This document shows, piece after piece, positions 1 to 7,191 of a stretch of DNA of 19,519 bases. Position 1 is the first letter of the stretch, and each line of letters starts with the position of its first letter. A program made the translations under genes and the position numbers. The notes beneath the pieces were generated by a model. It made no database searches. It had not been told where the DNA came from and saw only the letters and a program-made list of their open reading frames with translations. The DNA comes from an uncultured Clostridia bacterium. GTDB taxonomy: Bacteria > Bacillota > Clostridia > Oscillospirales > Ruminococcaceae. The stretch lies in assembly GCA_944388825.1 (NCBI GenBank), contig CALXKG010000076.1, forward strand, positions 1 through 19,519, given 5' to 3'.

Positions 1-106
1 CATAAAATGTACGTCCGGCCCTGACCGTTTCGGTGCGGTCGGACATCCGGTCTTTTAACAGGGCGATCTCGCTTTCCATCGCCCCGATGATCCCGATTTT
101 TGCCAT
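1..106 (-). CDS. mtnN: 5'-methylthioadenosine/S-adenosylhomocysteine nucleosidase, partial (N-terminus only)
   Basis: Reading leftward from an ATG at 106, the first 35 codons begin MAKIGIIGAMESEIALLKD and reach ...AGRTFY at the window edge, where the gene is cut. The GIIGAMExE start and a following G-x-x-F-Y are the typical N-terminus of MTA/SAH nucleosidase (Pfs), which hydrolyses the glycosidic bond of methylthioadenosine and S-adenosylhomocysteine; the Glu of the AMExE segment lies in the known active-site region of this family. An AGAAAGGA-type ribosome site lies about 11 bases upstream. It follows spoVM by 25 bases on the same strand and is probably co-transcribed with it. Only the N-terminus is visible, so a related purine nucleosidase cannot be fully excluded. 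Confidence 0.8.
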   Translation of the reverse strand, partial: MAKIGIIGAMESEIALLKDRMSDRTETVRAGRTFY

Positions 107-131
107 ATTGGTTTACGTCCTTTCTAATTTG

Positions 132-224
132 TCAGTTTTCCCCCCGGCCGTCCCGGCGGATGCCCAGCATCAGGCAGAGCAGGCCGGACAGGAATTTTGC
201 GGGTTTGCGTACGATCACTTTCAT
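132..224 (-). CDS. spoVM: SpoVM, stage V sporulation membrane-curvature-sensing peptide (30 aa)
   Basis: A 30-codon frame runs from ATG (222-224) to TGA (132-134), with a strong SD, AAGGGAGG, seven bases upstream. The peptide starts MKVIVRKPAKFLSGLLCLML and continues GIRRDGRGEN. Against the recalled Bacillus subtilis SpoVM (26 aa), M1, K2, K7, K10, F11, L12, G14, M19, L20, G21 and R24 coincide: a basic, amphipathic KFL-x-G-x4-MLG helix. SpoVM sits on the convex outer forespore membrane and anchors the SpoIVA ATPase at the start of coat assembly. Its place beside thiN agrees with the conserved Bacillota order. The Pro found at position 9 in B. subtilis is at position 8 here. The gene is too short for normal ORF calling. 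Its presence implies an endospore former. Confidence 0.86.
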   Translation of the reverse strand: MKVIVRKPAKFLSGLLCLMLGIRRDGRGEN

Positions 225-234
225 AGGAAAGCCT

Positions 235-263
235 CCCTTCCCTGCCATACTACGCGGGAAGGG
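235..263 (-). promoter_or_regulatory. Hairpin overlapping the spoVM ribosome-binding site
   Basis: Minus-strand RNA contains CCCTTCCC (256-263), a 13-base loop, then GGGAAGGG (235-242): a perfect 8-bp stem. The 3' arm covers five of the eight bases of the spoVM SD (232-239). The stem could mask initiation when spoVM is transcribed from upstream genes. No T-run follows, so it is not a terminator. The base pairing is seen; the regulatory role is inference. Confidence 0.4.
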
Positions 264-279
264 GAACATCGGTGACTGG

Positions 280-900
280 TTACGGGAGGTCGGAGAGGAT
301 GACCAGCAGCGTCCCCTCTTTGACCGAGATGGACACGGCGTCCCCTACCGCCGAATTGCTGACCCCGAGGGGGAAGTCCTGGGTCAGCTCCCCCTCTTCC
401 AGCGGGTAGCTGAGCCCCCGGAGCGTCACCCCGCGGCAGGCCTCGGTATAGGAAAAGACCGAGATATGCCGGTAGCCGGGAGGGACGGCGGCCGTCTCCC
501 CCCGCAGCATCGTCACCCACTGCCGCCCGTCCGCCAGGATGCCCCGGCAGCCGTGGGCCAGCAGGTAGGCCAGCGACTGGATGCCGGCAAAGGTGTGGTC
601 CAGCCGCCCGCCGGTCGCGCCGTAAATCAGGAAATCATGATATCCCAGTTCAATCCCCTTTTTGATCGCGAGCATCAGGTCGGTGTCGTCCTTCCGCACC
701 GGAAAGAGCAGCGCTCCCGCCGGGACTTCCTCCGCGGACGCCGAGTCCATATCCCCCATCACCAGGTCCGGGGTTACCCCCAGCGCCCGGGCGTTGCGGA
801 TGCCGGCGTCGGCCGCGATCACAAAGTCGCCTTGCCGAGGCCCCGGCAGGAGCGGCGTCTTTTCCATCTGTCCGGCGGCAAAAATCACACAGCGTTTCAT
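280..900 (-). CDS. thiN: Thiamine pyrophosphokinase
   Basis: 206-residue protein of the ThiN/TPK1 family, which transfers a pyrophosphate group from ATP to thiamine to make the cofactor thiamine diphosphate. Visible family motifs in order are AADAG (29-33), GDMDS (49-53), KDDTD (70-74) and YGATGGRLDH (93-102), the acidic metal/ATP site, with a C-terminal beta domain containing a SNS motif near residue 180. Length is normal for bacterial enzymes. The ATG start at 900 overlaps the end of rsgA by four bases (ATGA), implying translational coupling. In Bacillus, rpe lies between rsgA and thiN; here it does not. No thi biosynthesis genes are present in the window, so salvage of external thiamine is a fair but unproven inference. 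Confidence 0.93.
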   Translation of the reverse strand: MKRCVIFAAGQMEKTPLLPGPRQGDFVIAADAGIRNARALGVTPDLVMGDMDSASAEEVPAGALLFPVRKDDTDLMLAIKKGIELGYHDFLIYGATGGRLDHTFAGIQSLAYLLAHGCRGILADGRQWVTMLRGETAAVPPGYRHISVFSYTEACRGVTLRGLSYPLEEGELTQDFPLGVSNSAVGDAVSISVKEGTLLVILSDLP

Positions 901-1775
901 TTGCGGCTTTCCTCCCTCTGCCAGTCGGGCACCTGCATCGCCTCTTCATAGAGCATCAGGTAGCTTCCGTGGCGGCTGAGGCTGATTTTCCCTTCCGCCA
1001 CCGCCGCCAGCACCGCACAGCCTTTTTCCTTCCGGTGGGAACAGTCGGCAAACTGGCACTTGCCAAAGTAAGGCCGGAATTCCCGGAAGCAGCCGGCCAG
1101 CTCCTCCCTGCGGATCGGCTCATAGGCTTCCAGCTCGACGCTGGAAAAACCCGGCGAGTCGGCGACGTACCCGCCCCCCGGCACCGGGTAAAGCTCCACC
1201 TGCCGGGTGGTATGGCGGCCGCGTCCCAGCTTGTCGCTGATGGCGGCGGTCCGAAGCCCCAGGTCGGGGAACAGCCGGTTTAGGAGCGTCGATTTGCCGA
1301 CGCCGGTATTGCCGATGAAGATGCTGACCTTTCCCCGCATGACCGACAAAATCTCTTCCCGGTTCTCGATCCCGTCGCCGGTCTGGATGACGGTAAAGCC
1401 GGCGTCTTCGTAGATTTTCCGGAAAGGCTCGTCGGACTTCAGGTCGGTCTTGGTGAGGATGATGACCGGCTCGATCTGCTTATACTCGCAGATGGTGATC
1501 AGCTTGTCCAGCACAAAGGTGTTGGGCGCCGGCTGGACGGTCGAAACGGTCATCAGCGCAAGGTCAATGTTGGCGGCTTTCGGCCGGACCAGCTCGTTTT
1601 TCCGGGGGAAGATCTCGACGATGTTGTCCTCCTCGATCCGCACCCGGTCGCCCGCCACCGGCGCCATTCCCCGCCTGCGGAAGATCCCCCGCGCCTTGCA
1701 GGGAAGGATCGCGTCGGGGGTCTGTACATAAAAGGCCCCGCTGATCGCTTTGATAATCAGGCCTTCGGCTGTCAT
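897..1775 (-). CDS. rsgA: Small ribosomal subunit biogenesis GTPase RsgA (YjeQ/CpgA)
   Basis: 292-residue circularly permuted GTPase that acts in late 30S subunit maturation and is stimulated by the ribosome. An N-terminal OB-fold (about 1-65) is followed by motifs in permuted order: TKTD (108-111, G4), GNTGVGKST (155-163, P-loop G1), a switch region with GRGRHTT (184-190) and DSPG (206-209, G3). The C-terminal zinc knuckle is visible as C240, C245, H247 and C253. The ATG at 1775 is the only workable start, since a stop lies five codons upstream in frame; the AAAGGG ribosome site sits rather far away (about 13 bases). In Bacillus this protein is a substrate of PrkC, whose gene lies just upstream. 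A terminator-like hairpin separates the two, so rsgA may depend on readthrough. Confidence 0.96.
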   Translation of the reverse strand: MTAEGLIIKAISGAFYVQTPDAILPCKARGIFRRRGMAPVAGDRVRIEEDNIVEIFPRKNELVRPKAANIDLALMTVSTVQPAPNTFVLDKLITICEYKQIEPVIILTKTDLKSDEPFRKIYEDAGFTVIQTGDGIENREEILSVMRGKVSIFIGNTGVGKSTLLNRLFPDLGLRTAAISDKLGRGRHTTRQVELYPVPGGGYVADSPGFSSVELEAYEPIRREELAGCFREFRPYFGKCQFADCSHRKEKGCAVLAAVAEGKISLSRHGSYLMLYEEAMQVPDWQREESRK

Positions 1776-1800
1776 GGGAATATCGGTTCACCCTTTCTGT

Positions 1801-1844
1801 CAAAATGGAAAAGCAAAGCGGGCAGGCTGGAACCTCCTGCCCGC
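1801..1844 (-). terminator. Intrinsic terminator or attenuator between prkC and rsgA
   Basis: On the minus strand GCGGGCAGG (1836-1844) pairs perfectly with CCTGCCCGC (1818-1826) across a 9-base loop, followed by TTTGCTTTTCCATTTT. The stem starts 15 bases after the prkC stop codon. The T-tract is interrupted by GC and CC, so partial termination is more likely than full termination. No convincing promoter follows before rsgA, which argues that rsgA-thiN are made by readthrough at a lower level. Confidence 0.65.
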
Positions 1845-1858
1845 CCGCAGAGATCTGA

Positions 1859-3964
1859 TTAACCGTTCGGCTGGATGCCCTCTTCCCAGGGCCCCGCCGG
1901 GCCTTCCTCTTCCGGAATGCCGTCGGAAGGGCTGGTGGGGCCGGAATTGACTTCGCCGTCCCCTTCTTCGCCGGGGGAATCCGGGCCGTCCGGCCCGCCC
2001 GGGAAGGACGAGCCGCCGCCGGTGACGGCCGATGCGTTGTAATCGCCGCTCAGCGTCACCTCGCCGGTGTCAAAGTCAATGTCATAGGTGGCGTACCGCT
2101 GCCCGTCGAGGGAGACGGTGACCTCCTGCCGGCCCTGGCCGCTGACATTCAGCGACACCGAGCCGTCCGACGGGTTGACCGTCATGCTGCCGATGTCCAC
2201 CCCGCCGATATACAGCACCATTGTAAAGTCGGCGTCGCTGGCGTCCGGCGGGAAGGTGATCTGCAGCGGGACCGACTTCTGGTAGCCGGAGCCGTTGCTG
2301 ATCGAAATCAGGATAGAGCCTTCTTCCGGCGCAAACTCGTTGGGCGCGATGCTCTGCTCGACGACGGTACCGGGCGCCTGGTCGCTGTCGACTTCTTCGG
2401 TCATAACGGTCAGGCCGACCGCCTCCAGCCGGTCCCGCGCCTCCTCTTCCGTCATGCCCCGGACATCCGGCACCTTCAGGGCGGCGGTCACACTGCCGCG
2501 GCTGATATAGAGGGTGATGAGGGTATTCTGTTCCACCTGGGTGCCCTCCGGCGGGTCGGTCGACAGCACCTGGTCGGCCGGGACCGAATCGCCGTCGGTT
2601 TCCTGGGTGCGGATCGCGTAGTCCAGCCCCATTTCATGCAGGGTCTGTTCGGCGACGCTGACATCCTGCCCGACCAGGTCCGGCACATACAGGGTCGTGA
2701 TGCCGTCGCTCACTTTGATCCGGATGGTACGGTTGGCCCGGACCTGGGTCCCGGCGGTAACGTTCTGGTAGTAAATGATGCCGGCCCCGTACTGGTCGGT
2801 CATGGCCCGCTCTTCAATGACAAAGTTGAAATGGCTGTATGCCTCGGTCGCGCGGACCTCGTCATAGGACATACCGACCAGATCCGGCATGGCGATCTCC
2901 GGGACCTCCTCGTCCCGGCCCCAGTAGAAGAAACCCAGCAGGACCAGAACGACCGCGATGCAGCAGGCGGCCGCGATACCGGCCAGGATCATGATGCTGG
3001 GGCTTTTCTTGATGACGATGATCTCCTCCTCATCCGGTTCCGGCGGGGCGGCGGGACGGGCTGACCGCTGCGGCCGCCGTTCCAGCTCGGACGGCGTGAC
3101 CGCCGGGGTATAGCGGTAGTGGAAGCGGATGGCGGGGTTCGCCTTGAAGGCGTCGACCGCTGCCAGCATCTCCTTGGCCGACCGGTAACGCATATTCTTG
3201 TCCTTCTGCATCGCCTTATCGCAGATCTCGCAGAGCCCTGCCGGGATCTCGGGGTTTAACTGGTGCAGCGGGGCCGGCTTATCGTGGATATGCTTCATCG
3301 CGACCTCTTCCGGCGTGTTGCCGTCAAAGGGGACGCTGCCCGAGAGCATCTCGTAGAGCAGGACGCCGACCGAATAGATGTCGCTTTTGGCGTCCGACTC
3401 CTCGCCGCAGGCCTGCTCGGGGCTGATATAATGGACCGAGCCGATCGCCTTGTTCTCGCCGCTGCGGATATCCTCCCTGGCGAACCGGGCGATGCCGAAG
3501 TCCATCACCTTGATCGTCCCGTCCCGCAGCAGCATGATGTTCTGGGATTTGATATCCCGGTGGATGACCCCGTGGTCGTGGGCGTGCTGGAGCGCCTGCA
3601 GGATCTGGCGCAGGAAATGGACGGCGTCCTTCCACCGCAGCTGCCCCTGGTGGTGGATATATTGGTTTAAGGTCACACCGTCAATATATTCCATTACGAT
3701 ATACTGGTCCTCGCCGGTGAAGTTGACGTCGTAGACCCTGACGATATTGGGATGGTCCAGCACCGAGATCACCCGGGACTCGTTGCGGAACCGGCGGACA
3801 AACTCCTCGTTGGTCAGGTATTCTTTTTTCAGCAGCTTAACGGCGACGATCCGGTTTTCCTCCAGATCCTCCGCCTCAAAGACATTGGCCATCCCCCCGC
3901 TGCCGATCAGCTTTTTCAGCAGGTACCGGTTTTCCAGTGTCTTTCCGATATACTCCATATGCAA
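1859..3964 (-). CDS. prkC: Membrane Ser/Thr protein kinase with PASTA repeats (PrkC/PknB/Stk)
   Basis: 701-residue eukaryotic-type kinase. The kinase domain (about 12-272) shows the glycine loop GSGGMANVFEAED (21-33), catalytic K43, HRDIKSQN (135-142), DFG (155-157) and SPEQ (181-184). A proline/acid-rich linker leads to one membrane helix (about 323-348). Three extracellular PASTA repeats follow (about 357-420, 426-490, 497-558); in this family they bind muropeptides or lipid II. Beyond them lies an unusual extension: a predicted beta-rich segment (about 565-645) and a Gly/Pro/Glu-rich tail (646-701). PrkC governs cell-wall synthesis, dormancy exit and germination in relatives. TTG at 3964 lies seven bases from a GGGAAGGGA ribosome site; ATG at 3958 is the alternative and gives a protein two residues shorter. 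It follows its cognate phosphatase gene by 23 bases. Confidence 0.96.
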   Translation of the reverse strand: MHMEYIGKTLENRYLLKKLIGSGGMANVFEAEDLEENRIVAVKLLKKEYLTNEEFVRRFRNESRVISVLDHPNIVRVYDVNFTGEDQYIVMEYIDGVTLNQYIHHQGQLRWKDAVHFLRQILQALQHAHDHGVIHRDIKSQNIMLLRDGTIKVMDFGIARFAREDIRSGENKAIGSVHYISPEQACGEESDAKSDIYSVGVLLYEMLSGSVPFDGNTPEEVAMKHIHDKPAPLHQLNPEIPAGLCEICDKAMQKDKNMRYRSAKEMLAAVDAFKANPAIRFHYRYTPAVTPSELERRPQRSARPAAPPEPDEEEIIVIKKSPSIMILAGIAAACCIAVVLVLLGFFYWGRDEEVPEIAMPDLVGMSYDEVRATEAYSHFNFVIEERAMTDQYGAGIIYYQNVTAGTQVRANRTIRIKVSDGITTLYVPDLVGQDVSVAEQTLHEMGLDYAIRTQETDGDSVPADQVLSTDPPEGTQVEQNTLITLYISRGSVTAALKVPDVRGMTEEEARDRLEAVGLTVMTEEVDSDQAPGTVVEQSIAPNEFAPEEGSILISISNGSGYQKSVPLQITFPPDASDADFTMVLYIGGVDIGSMTVNPSDGSVSLNVSGQGRQEVTVSLDGQRYATYDIDFDTGEVTLSGDYNASAVTGGGSSFPGGPDGPDSPGEEGDGEVNSGPTSPSDGIPEEEGPAGPWEEGIQPNG

Positions 3965-3987
3965 AAATCAATCCCTTCCCCGTGGAC

Positions 3988-4716
3988 TCAGTTTTCGATT
4001 ACGACTACGGTGATATTGTCATACCCGCCCCGCCGGTTGGCAGCGGCGACCAGCTGTTCGGTCACCTCTTCGATCGGGTGGGAAGCGAGGATCTCCCGCA
4101 TTTCCCGGTCGCTGACCAGGCCCGACAGCCCGTCGGTGCAGAGCAGCAGCCGGTCGCCGTGGGTCAGCTGGAGGTCTAAAAGGTCGACGTCGACGTCGGC
4201 CGCGATCCCGACCGCCCGGGTGATGATGTTGCGGTCGGGGCGGAGGCGGGCTTCCTCCGGGGTGATCTGCCCCATGTCGATCAGTTCCTGTACCCGCGAA
4301 TGGTCGCGGGTCACCTGGTAAAACTGCCCCTGGTGGAGCTGGTAGAGCCGCGAATCGCCGACGTGCCCGATATAGGCGCACCTGGGGGTAATGATCGCGG
4401 CGAGGGCGGTCGTGCCCATGCCGGTAAGGGCAGGGTTTGCCTGCGACTGGGTATAGATATACCGGTTGGCCTCATAAACCGCCCGCAGGAGCAGGTCGTG
4501 CAGCTCGTCGTCGGTCATATCCTCTTTAACGCCCTCCCGGACGATCGAGGTGATGATCCGCTTGGCCGAAGCGCTCGCCTCGTCCCCGCCTTTCACGCCG
4601 CCCATCCCGTCGCAGACCAGTGCAAAGCCGATCCCGTCGGCCAGCACCGCGATGCGGAAGGCGTCCTGGTTGGTCTCCCGGACCATGCCGATATCTGTTT
4701 TCCCGGCGATTTTCAT
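3988..4716 (-). CDS. stp: PP2C-family Ser/Thr protein phosphatase (Stp/PrpC)
   Basis: 242-residue metal-dependent phosphatase that removes phosphates placed by PrkC-type kinases. The PPM motifs are all present: an N-terminal GMVRETNQDAF (10-20), CDGMGG (35-40, the metal-binding Asp), MGTT (100-103), GHVGDSRLY (117-125), a TRDHS motif near residue 135, CTDGLSG near 193-199 and the terminal GGYDNITVVV. Length is normal for the soluble bacterial class. The ATG at 4716 has GGGAGGG nine bases upstream. It lies between rlmN (16-base gap) and prkC (23-base gap), the standard kinase-phosphatase pairing, so both are probably translated from one message. Confidence 0.96.
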   Translation of the reverse strand: MKIAGKTDIGMVRETNQDAFRIAVLADGIGFALVCDGMGGVKGGDEASASAKRIITSIVREGVKEDMTDDELHDLLLRAVYEANRYIYTQSQANPALTGMGTTALAAIITPRCAYIGHVGDSRLYQLHQGQFYQVTRDHSRVQELIDMGQITPEEARLRPDRNIITRAVGIAADVDVDLLDLQLTHGDRLLLCTDGLSGLVSDREMREILASHPIEEVTEQLVAAANRRGGYDNITVVVIEN

Positions 4717-4732
4717 CGGGGCATTCCCTCCC

Positions 4733-5794
4733 TTAGTCTGTTTCCTTTGCCGGCCGCTGGATCGCGGTCCGTCTGAGCTGTCCGCAGGCGGCGCTGATGT
4801 CGGCGCCCAGCGTCCGGCGGATGGTGGCGTTGATGCCGTGCTGCATCAGGATCTTCTGGAAGGCGTAGATCTGCGCCCGGCCGGTCGAATGATAGCCTGC
4901 TTCCTCTACATAATTGACCGGGATCAGGTTGACGTGGCAGAGCATCCCTTTTAACAGCCCGGCCAGTTCTTCCGCCTGGGCGGGGGTATCGTTGACCCCG
5001 CGGATCAGCGAATATTCGTAGGAGATCCGCCGGTGGGTCTTATCGGTGTAGTACCGGCAGGCCTTTAACAGCTCCGGTATCTTATACCGGCGGTTGACGG
5101 GCATGATCTCGTCCCGCACCCGGTCGTTGGAGGCGTGGAGCGAAATGGACAGGGTCAGCTGCAAATTCCGGTCCGCCAGGTCGTAAATCCTGTCGACCAG
5201 GCCGCAGGTGGACAGCGAGACGTGCCGCAGGCTCATATTAAGCCCCTCCGGCGCGTTTAACAGCTCCAGAAACCGCAGGACGTTGTCGTAGTTGTCCAGC
5301 GGTTCGCCGATCCCCATCAGCACCAGGCTGCCGACCGGCTCGCCGGTATCCCGCAGCGGGGCGTACACCTGCTCCAGGATCTCCGACGGGGACAGGTGCC
5401 GGACAAACCCCGCTTTGGTCGAGGCGCAGAAGCTGCACCCCATCTTGCAGCCGACCTGGGTCGAGATGCAGACGCTGTTGCCATGCTCATACCGCATAAA
5501 GACGCTTTCGACATACTCCCCGTCTGGCAGGCGGTAGAGGTATTTGATCGTCCCGTCCAGTTTGGAAACCAGCTTCCGCTCGGTGGTAAAGGCGGTGACA
5601 GCCGCCCGCCCGGCGAGCTTCTGCCGCAGGGAGAGCGGAAGGTTCCCCATCTCGTCAAAGGAGAGCGCCCGCCGGGCGTGCAGCCACTGGAACAGCTGCT
5701 TCGCCCGGAATTTCGGTTCCCCCCACTCCGCCATCAGCCCTTCCAGCTCGGGGATGGTCATCGACTTGATATCAATCGGTTGGATTTCATTCAC
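4733..5794 (-). CDS. rlmN: Dual-specificity 23S rRNA/tRNA adenine-C2 methyltransferase RlmN
   Basis: 353-residue radical-SAM enzyme that methylates C2 of A2503 in 23S rRNA and A37 in some tRNAs. It carries the [4Fe-4S] motif C-x3-C-x2-C (C116, C120, C123), MGIGEPLDN (160-168), STCG (C197) near the middle, and the C-terminal methyl-carrying cysteine in AACGQL (C337). The N-terminal helical RNA-binding region (EPKFRAKQ) is typical. The start is GTG at 5794, overlapping the rsmB stop by eight bases. The upstream GGG is too close for an ordinary SD, so translation probably depends on ribosomes finishing rsmB. Cfr, the C8 methylating paralogue that gives antibiotic resistance, is less likely given length, context and overall motifs. 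Confidence 0.95.
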   Translation of the reverse strand: MNEIQPIDIKSMTIPELEGLMAEWGEPKFRAKQLFQWLHARRALSFDEMGNLPLSLRQKLAGRAAVTAFTTERKLVSKLDGTIKYLYRLPDGEYVESVFMRYEHGNSVCISTQVGCKMGCSFCASTKAGFVRHLSPSEILEQVYAPLRDTGEPVGSLVLMGIGEPLDNYDNVLRFLELLNAPEGLNMSLRHVSLSTCGLVDRIYDLADRNLQLTLSISLHASNDRVRDEIMPVNRRYKIPELLKACRYYTDKTHRRISYEYSLIRGVNDTPAQAEELAGLLKGMLCHVNLIPVNYVEEAGYHSTGRAQIYAFQKILMQHGINATIRRTLGADISAACGQLRRTAIQRPAKETD

Positions 5795-7130
5795 ACCCTT
5801 TTTTCATAAACCTGGCGATGTAAAAGCCGTCAAAATCGCCCTCCACCGGCATCAGCGTAACCGTATTGTGCCCGGCCGGGGCCAGCTTTTCAAAGACCGG
5901 CGGCAGCGGGTCGGGGGCAAAGTCCGGATGGTTTTTCAAAAACCGCTCAGCCATCCGGCCGTTTTCGTCCTGGTTGAGGGAACAGGTGGAGTAGACCAGC
6001 ACCCCGCCGGGACGGACATACCGGGCGGCGTTGTCCAAGATCCGCCCCTGGATTTCCGGCAGGCCGGCGATCTCTTCCGGCGTCTTGCGCCGGATCTCCG
6101 GCTTGCGGCGGATGACGCCCAGCCCCGAACAGGGGACGTCGCAGAGCACCCGGTCGGCAAGGCCGAGGGAAGGGTCATACGCCCTGGCGTCGGCGGCGGC
6201 CGCCTGGATGCAGGTGATGCCAAGCCGCTTTGCCCCTTCCCGGATCAGCCGGACCCGGGGCTCGTGCAGGTCAAAGGCAAAAATCTTCCCCCTGTCCTCC
6301 ATCAGCTGGGCCATCGTAAAGCTCTTGCCGCCGGGGGCGGCGCAGAGGTCGAACACCGTCTCGCCGGGTGCCGGTTCCACCGCCCAGGCGGCCAGCTGGG
6401 AGGCGGCGTCCTGTACATAGCACCGCCCCTCCATGACCGCCGGGACGCCGGAGACGGAACCCGCTTTGGCAGTCAGCGCGTCCGGCACCAACGGGTGAGG
6501 GAAAGCGTAAAGCCCTTCGGTCTTCAGTTCCGCCGACAGGGTGTCCGCCCGAGCCCGCAGGGTATTGACCCTGAGCTGCAGCGGCGGCCGCCCGAGGCAG
6601 CTCTCAGCCAGCTTCAGCGCCGTCTCCGCCCCGTAATCCCGCTGCCAGAGGGACAAAATCCACTCCGGCATCGCATATTCGACCGACGCCCGCGCCAGCG
6701 GGTCTTCCGGCAGCGGCACCCGCTTCTCCTCCCGGATAAACCGGCGGAGCACCCCGTTGACAAACCCGGCGGCGGACTTTTTATAGGAATGTTTGACCAG
6801 CTCGACGCTTTCGCTGACGGCGGCGGCGCCCGGCACCGCGTCCATCCAGCGCAGCTGGTACAGGCCGATCTCCAGCGCCGCCGCCACCTCCGGGTCCAGC
6901 CTGGAAGCCGGGCGGCCGGAAAGGTAGCGGATATAGTACCGGAGGGTGATCTCCCGCTCCAGCACCCCGTAAAAGAGGCTGGCCGCAAAGGCGCGGCCCC
7001 GCTTGTCCGGCAGCTGCCGCAGGAGGCTGTCCAGCAGCAGGTTGGAATAGGATTTGTCTTTCAGCATCCGGCAGACGCCGGCAAAAGCCGCTTCCCGCGG
7101 CGTGCGGGGGCTTTCGTTCCTGGGGGCCAC
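5787..7130 (-). CDS. rsmB: 16S rRNA (cytosine-967-C5)-methyltransferase RsmB
   Basis: 447-residue m5C methyltransferase of the Sun/Fmu family. Residues about 10-130 form the NusB-like RNA-binding domain; the Rossmann catalytic domain shows DLCAAPGGK (261-269, SAM binding), DVPCSGLG (331-338, Cys334) and STCS (381-384, catalytic Cys383), the two-cysteine signature of m5C enzymes. The start is GTG at 7130, with an excellent AAGGAGG ribosome site eight bases upstream; no ATG fits as well. A 61-base gap separates it from fmt, the longest within the translation-gene block apart from priA-def, and contains no clear terminator or promoter. It overlaps rlmN by eight bases downstream. Confidence 0.95.
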   Translation of the reverse strand: MAPRNESPRTPREAAFAGVCRMLKDKSYSNLLLDSLLRQLPDKRGRAFAASLFYGVLEREITLRYYIRYLSGRPASRLDPEVAAALEIGLYQLRWMDAVPGAAAVSESVELVKHSYKKSAAGFVNGVLRRFIREEKRVPLPEDPLARASVEYAMPEWILSLWQRDYGAETALKLAESCLGRPPLQLRVNTLRARADTLSAELKTEGLYAFPHPLVPDALTAKAGSVSGVPAVMEGRCYVQDAASQLAAWAVEPAPGETVFDLCAAPGGKSFTMAQLMEDRGKIFAFDLHEPRVRLIREGAKRLGITCIQAAAADARAYDPSLGLADRVLCDVPCSGLGVIRRKPEIRRKTPEEIAGLPEIQGRILDNAARYVRPGGVLVYSTCSLNQDENGRMAERFLKNHPDFAPDPLPPVFEKLAPAGHNTVTLMPVEGDFDGFYIARFMKKGCE

Positions 7131-7191
7131 AGCGCCTCCCTCCTTTTTTCTGTCTATCTATATAGTGGCGGATGCGGGGCGATCTGTTCCC

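Noticed and set aside
1776..1803. Perfect TTGACA hexamer upstream of rsgA as a promoter
   Set aside because: No -10-like hexamer occurs 16-18 bases downstream; the nearest, GATATT, is at 13 bases. It also lies in the tail of the terminator hairpin.
7131..7191. Promoter in the fmt-rsmB gap (ACTATATAGATAGA)
   Set aside because: The AT-rich stretch has a weak -10 look, but there is no -35 or TGn extension, and it sits too near the strong rsmB ribosome site to be convincing.
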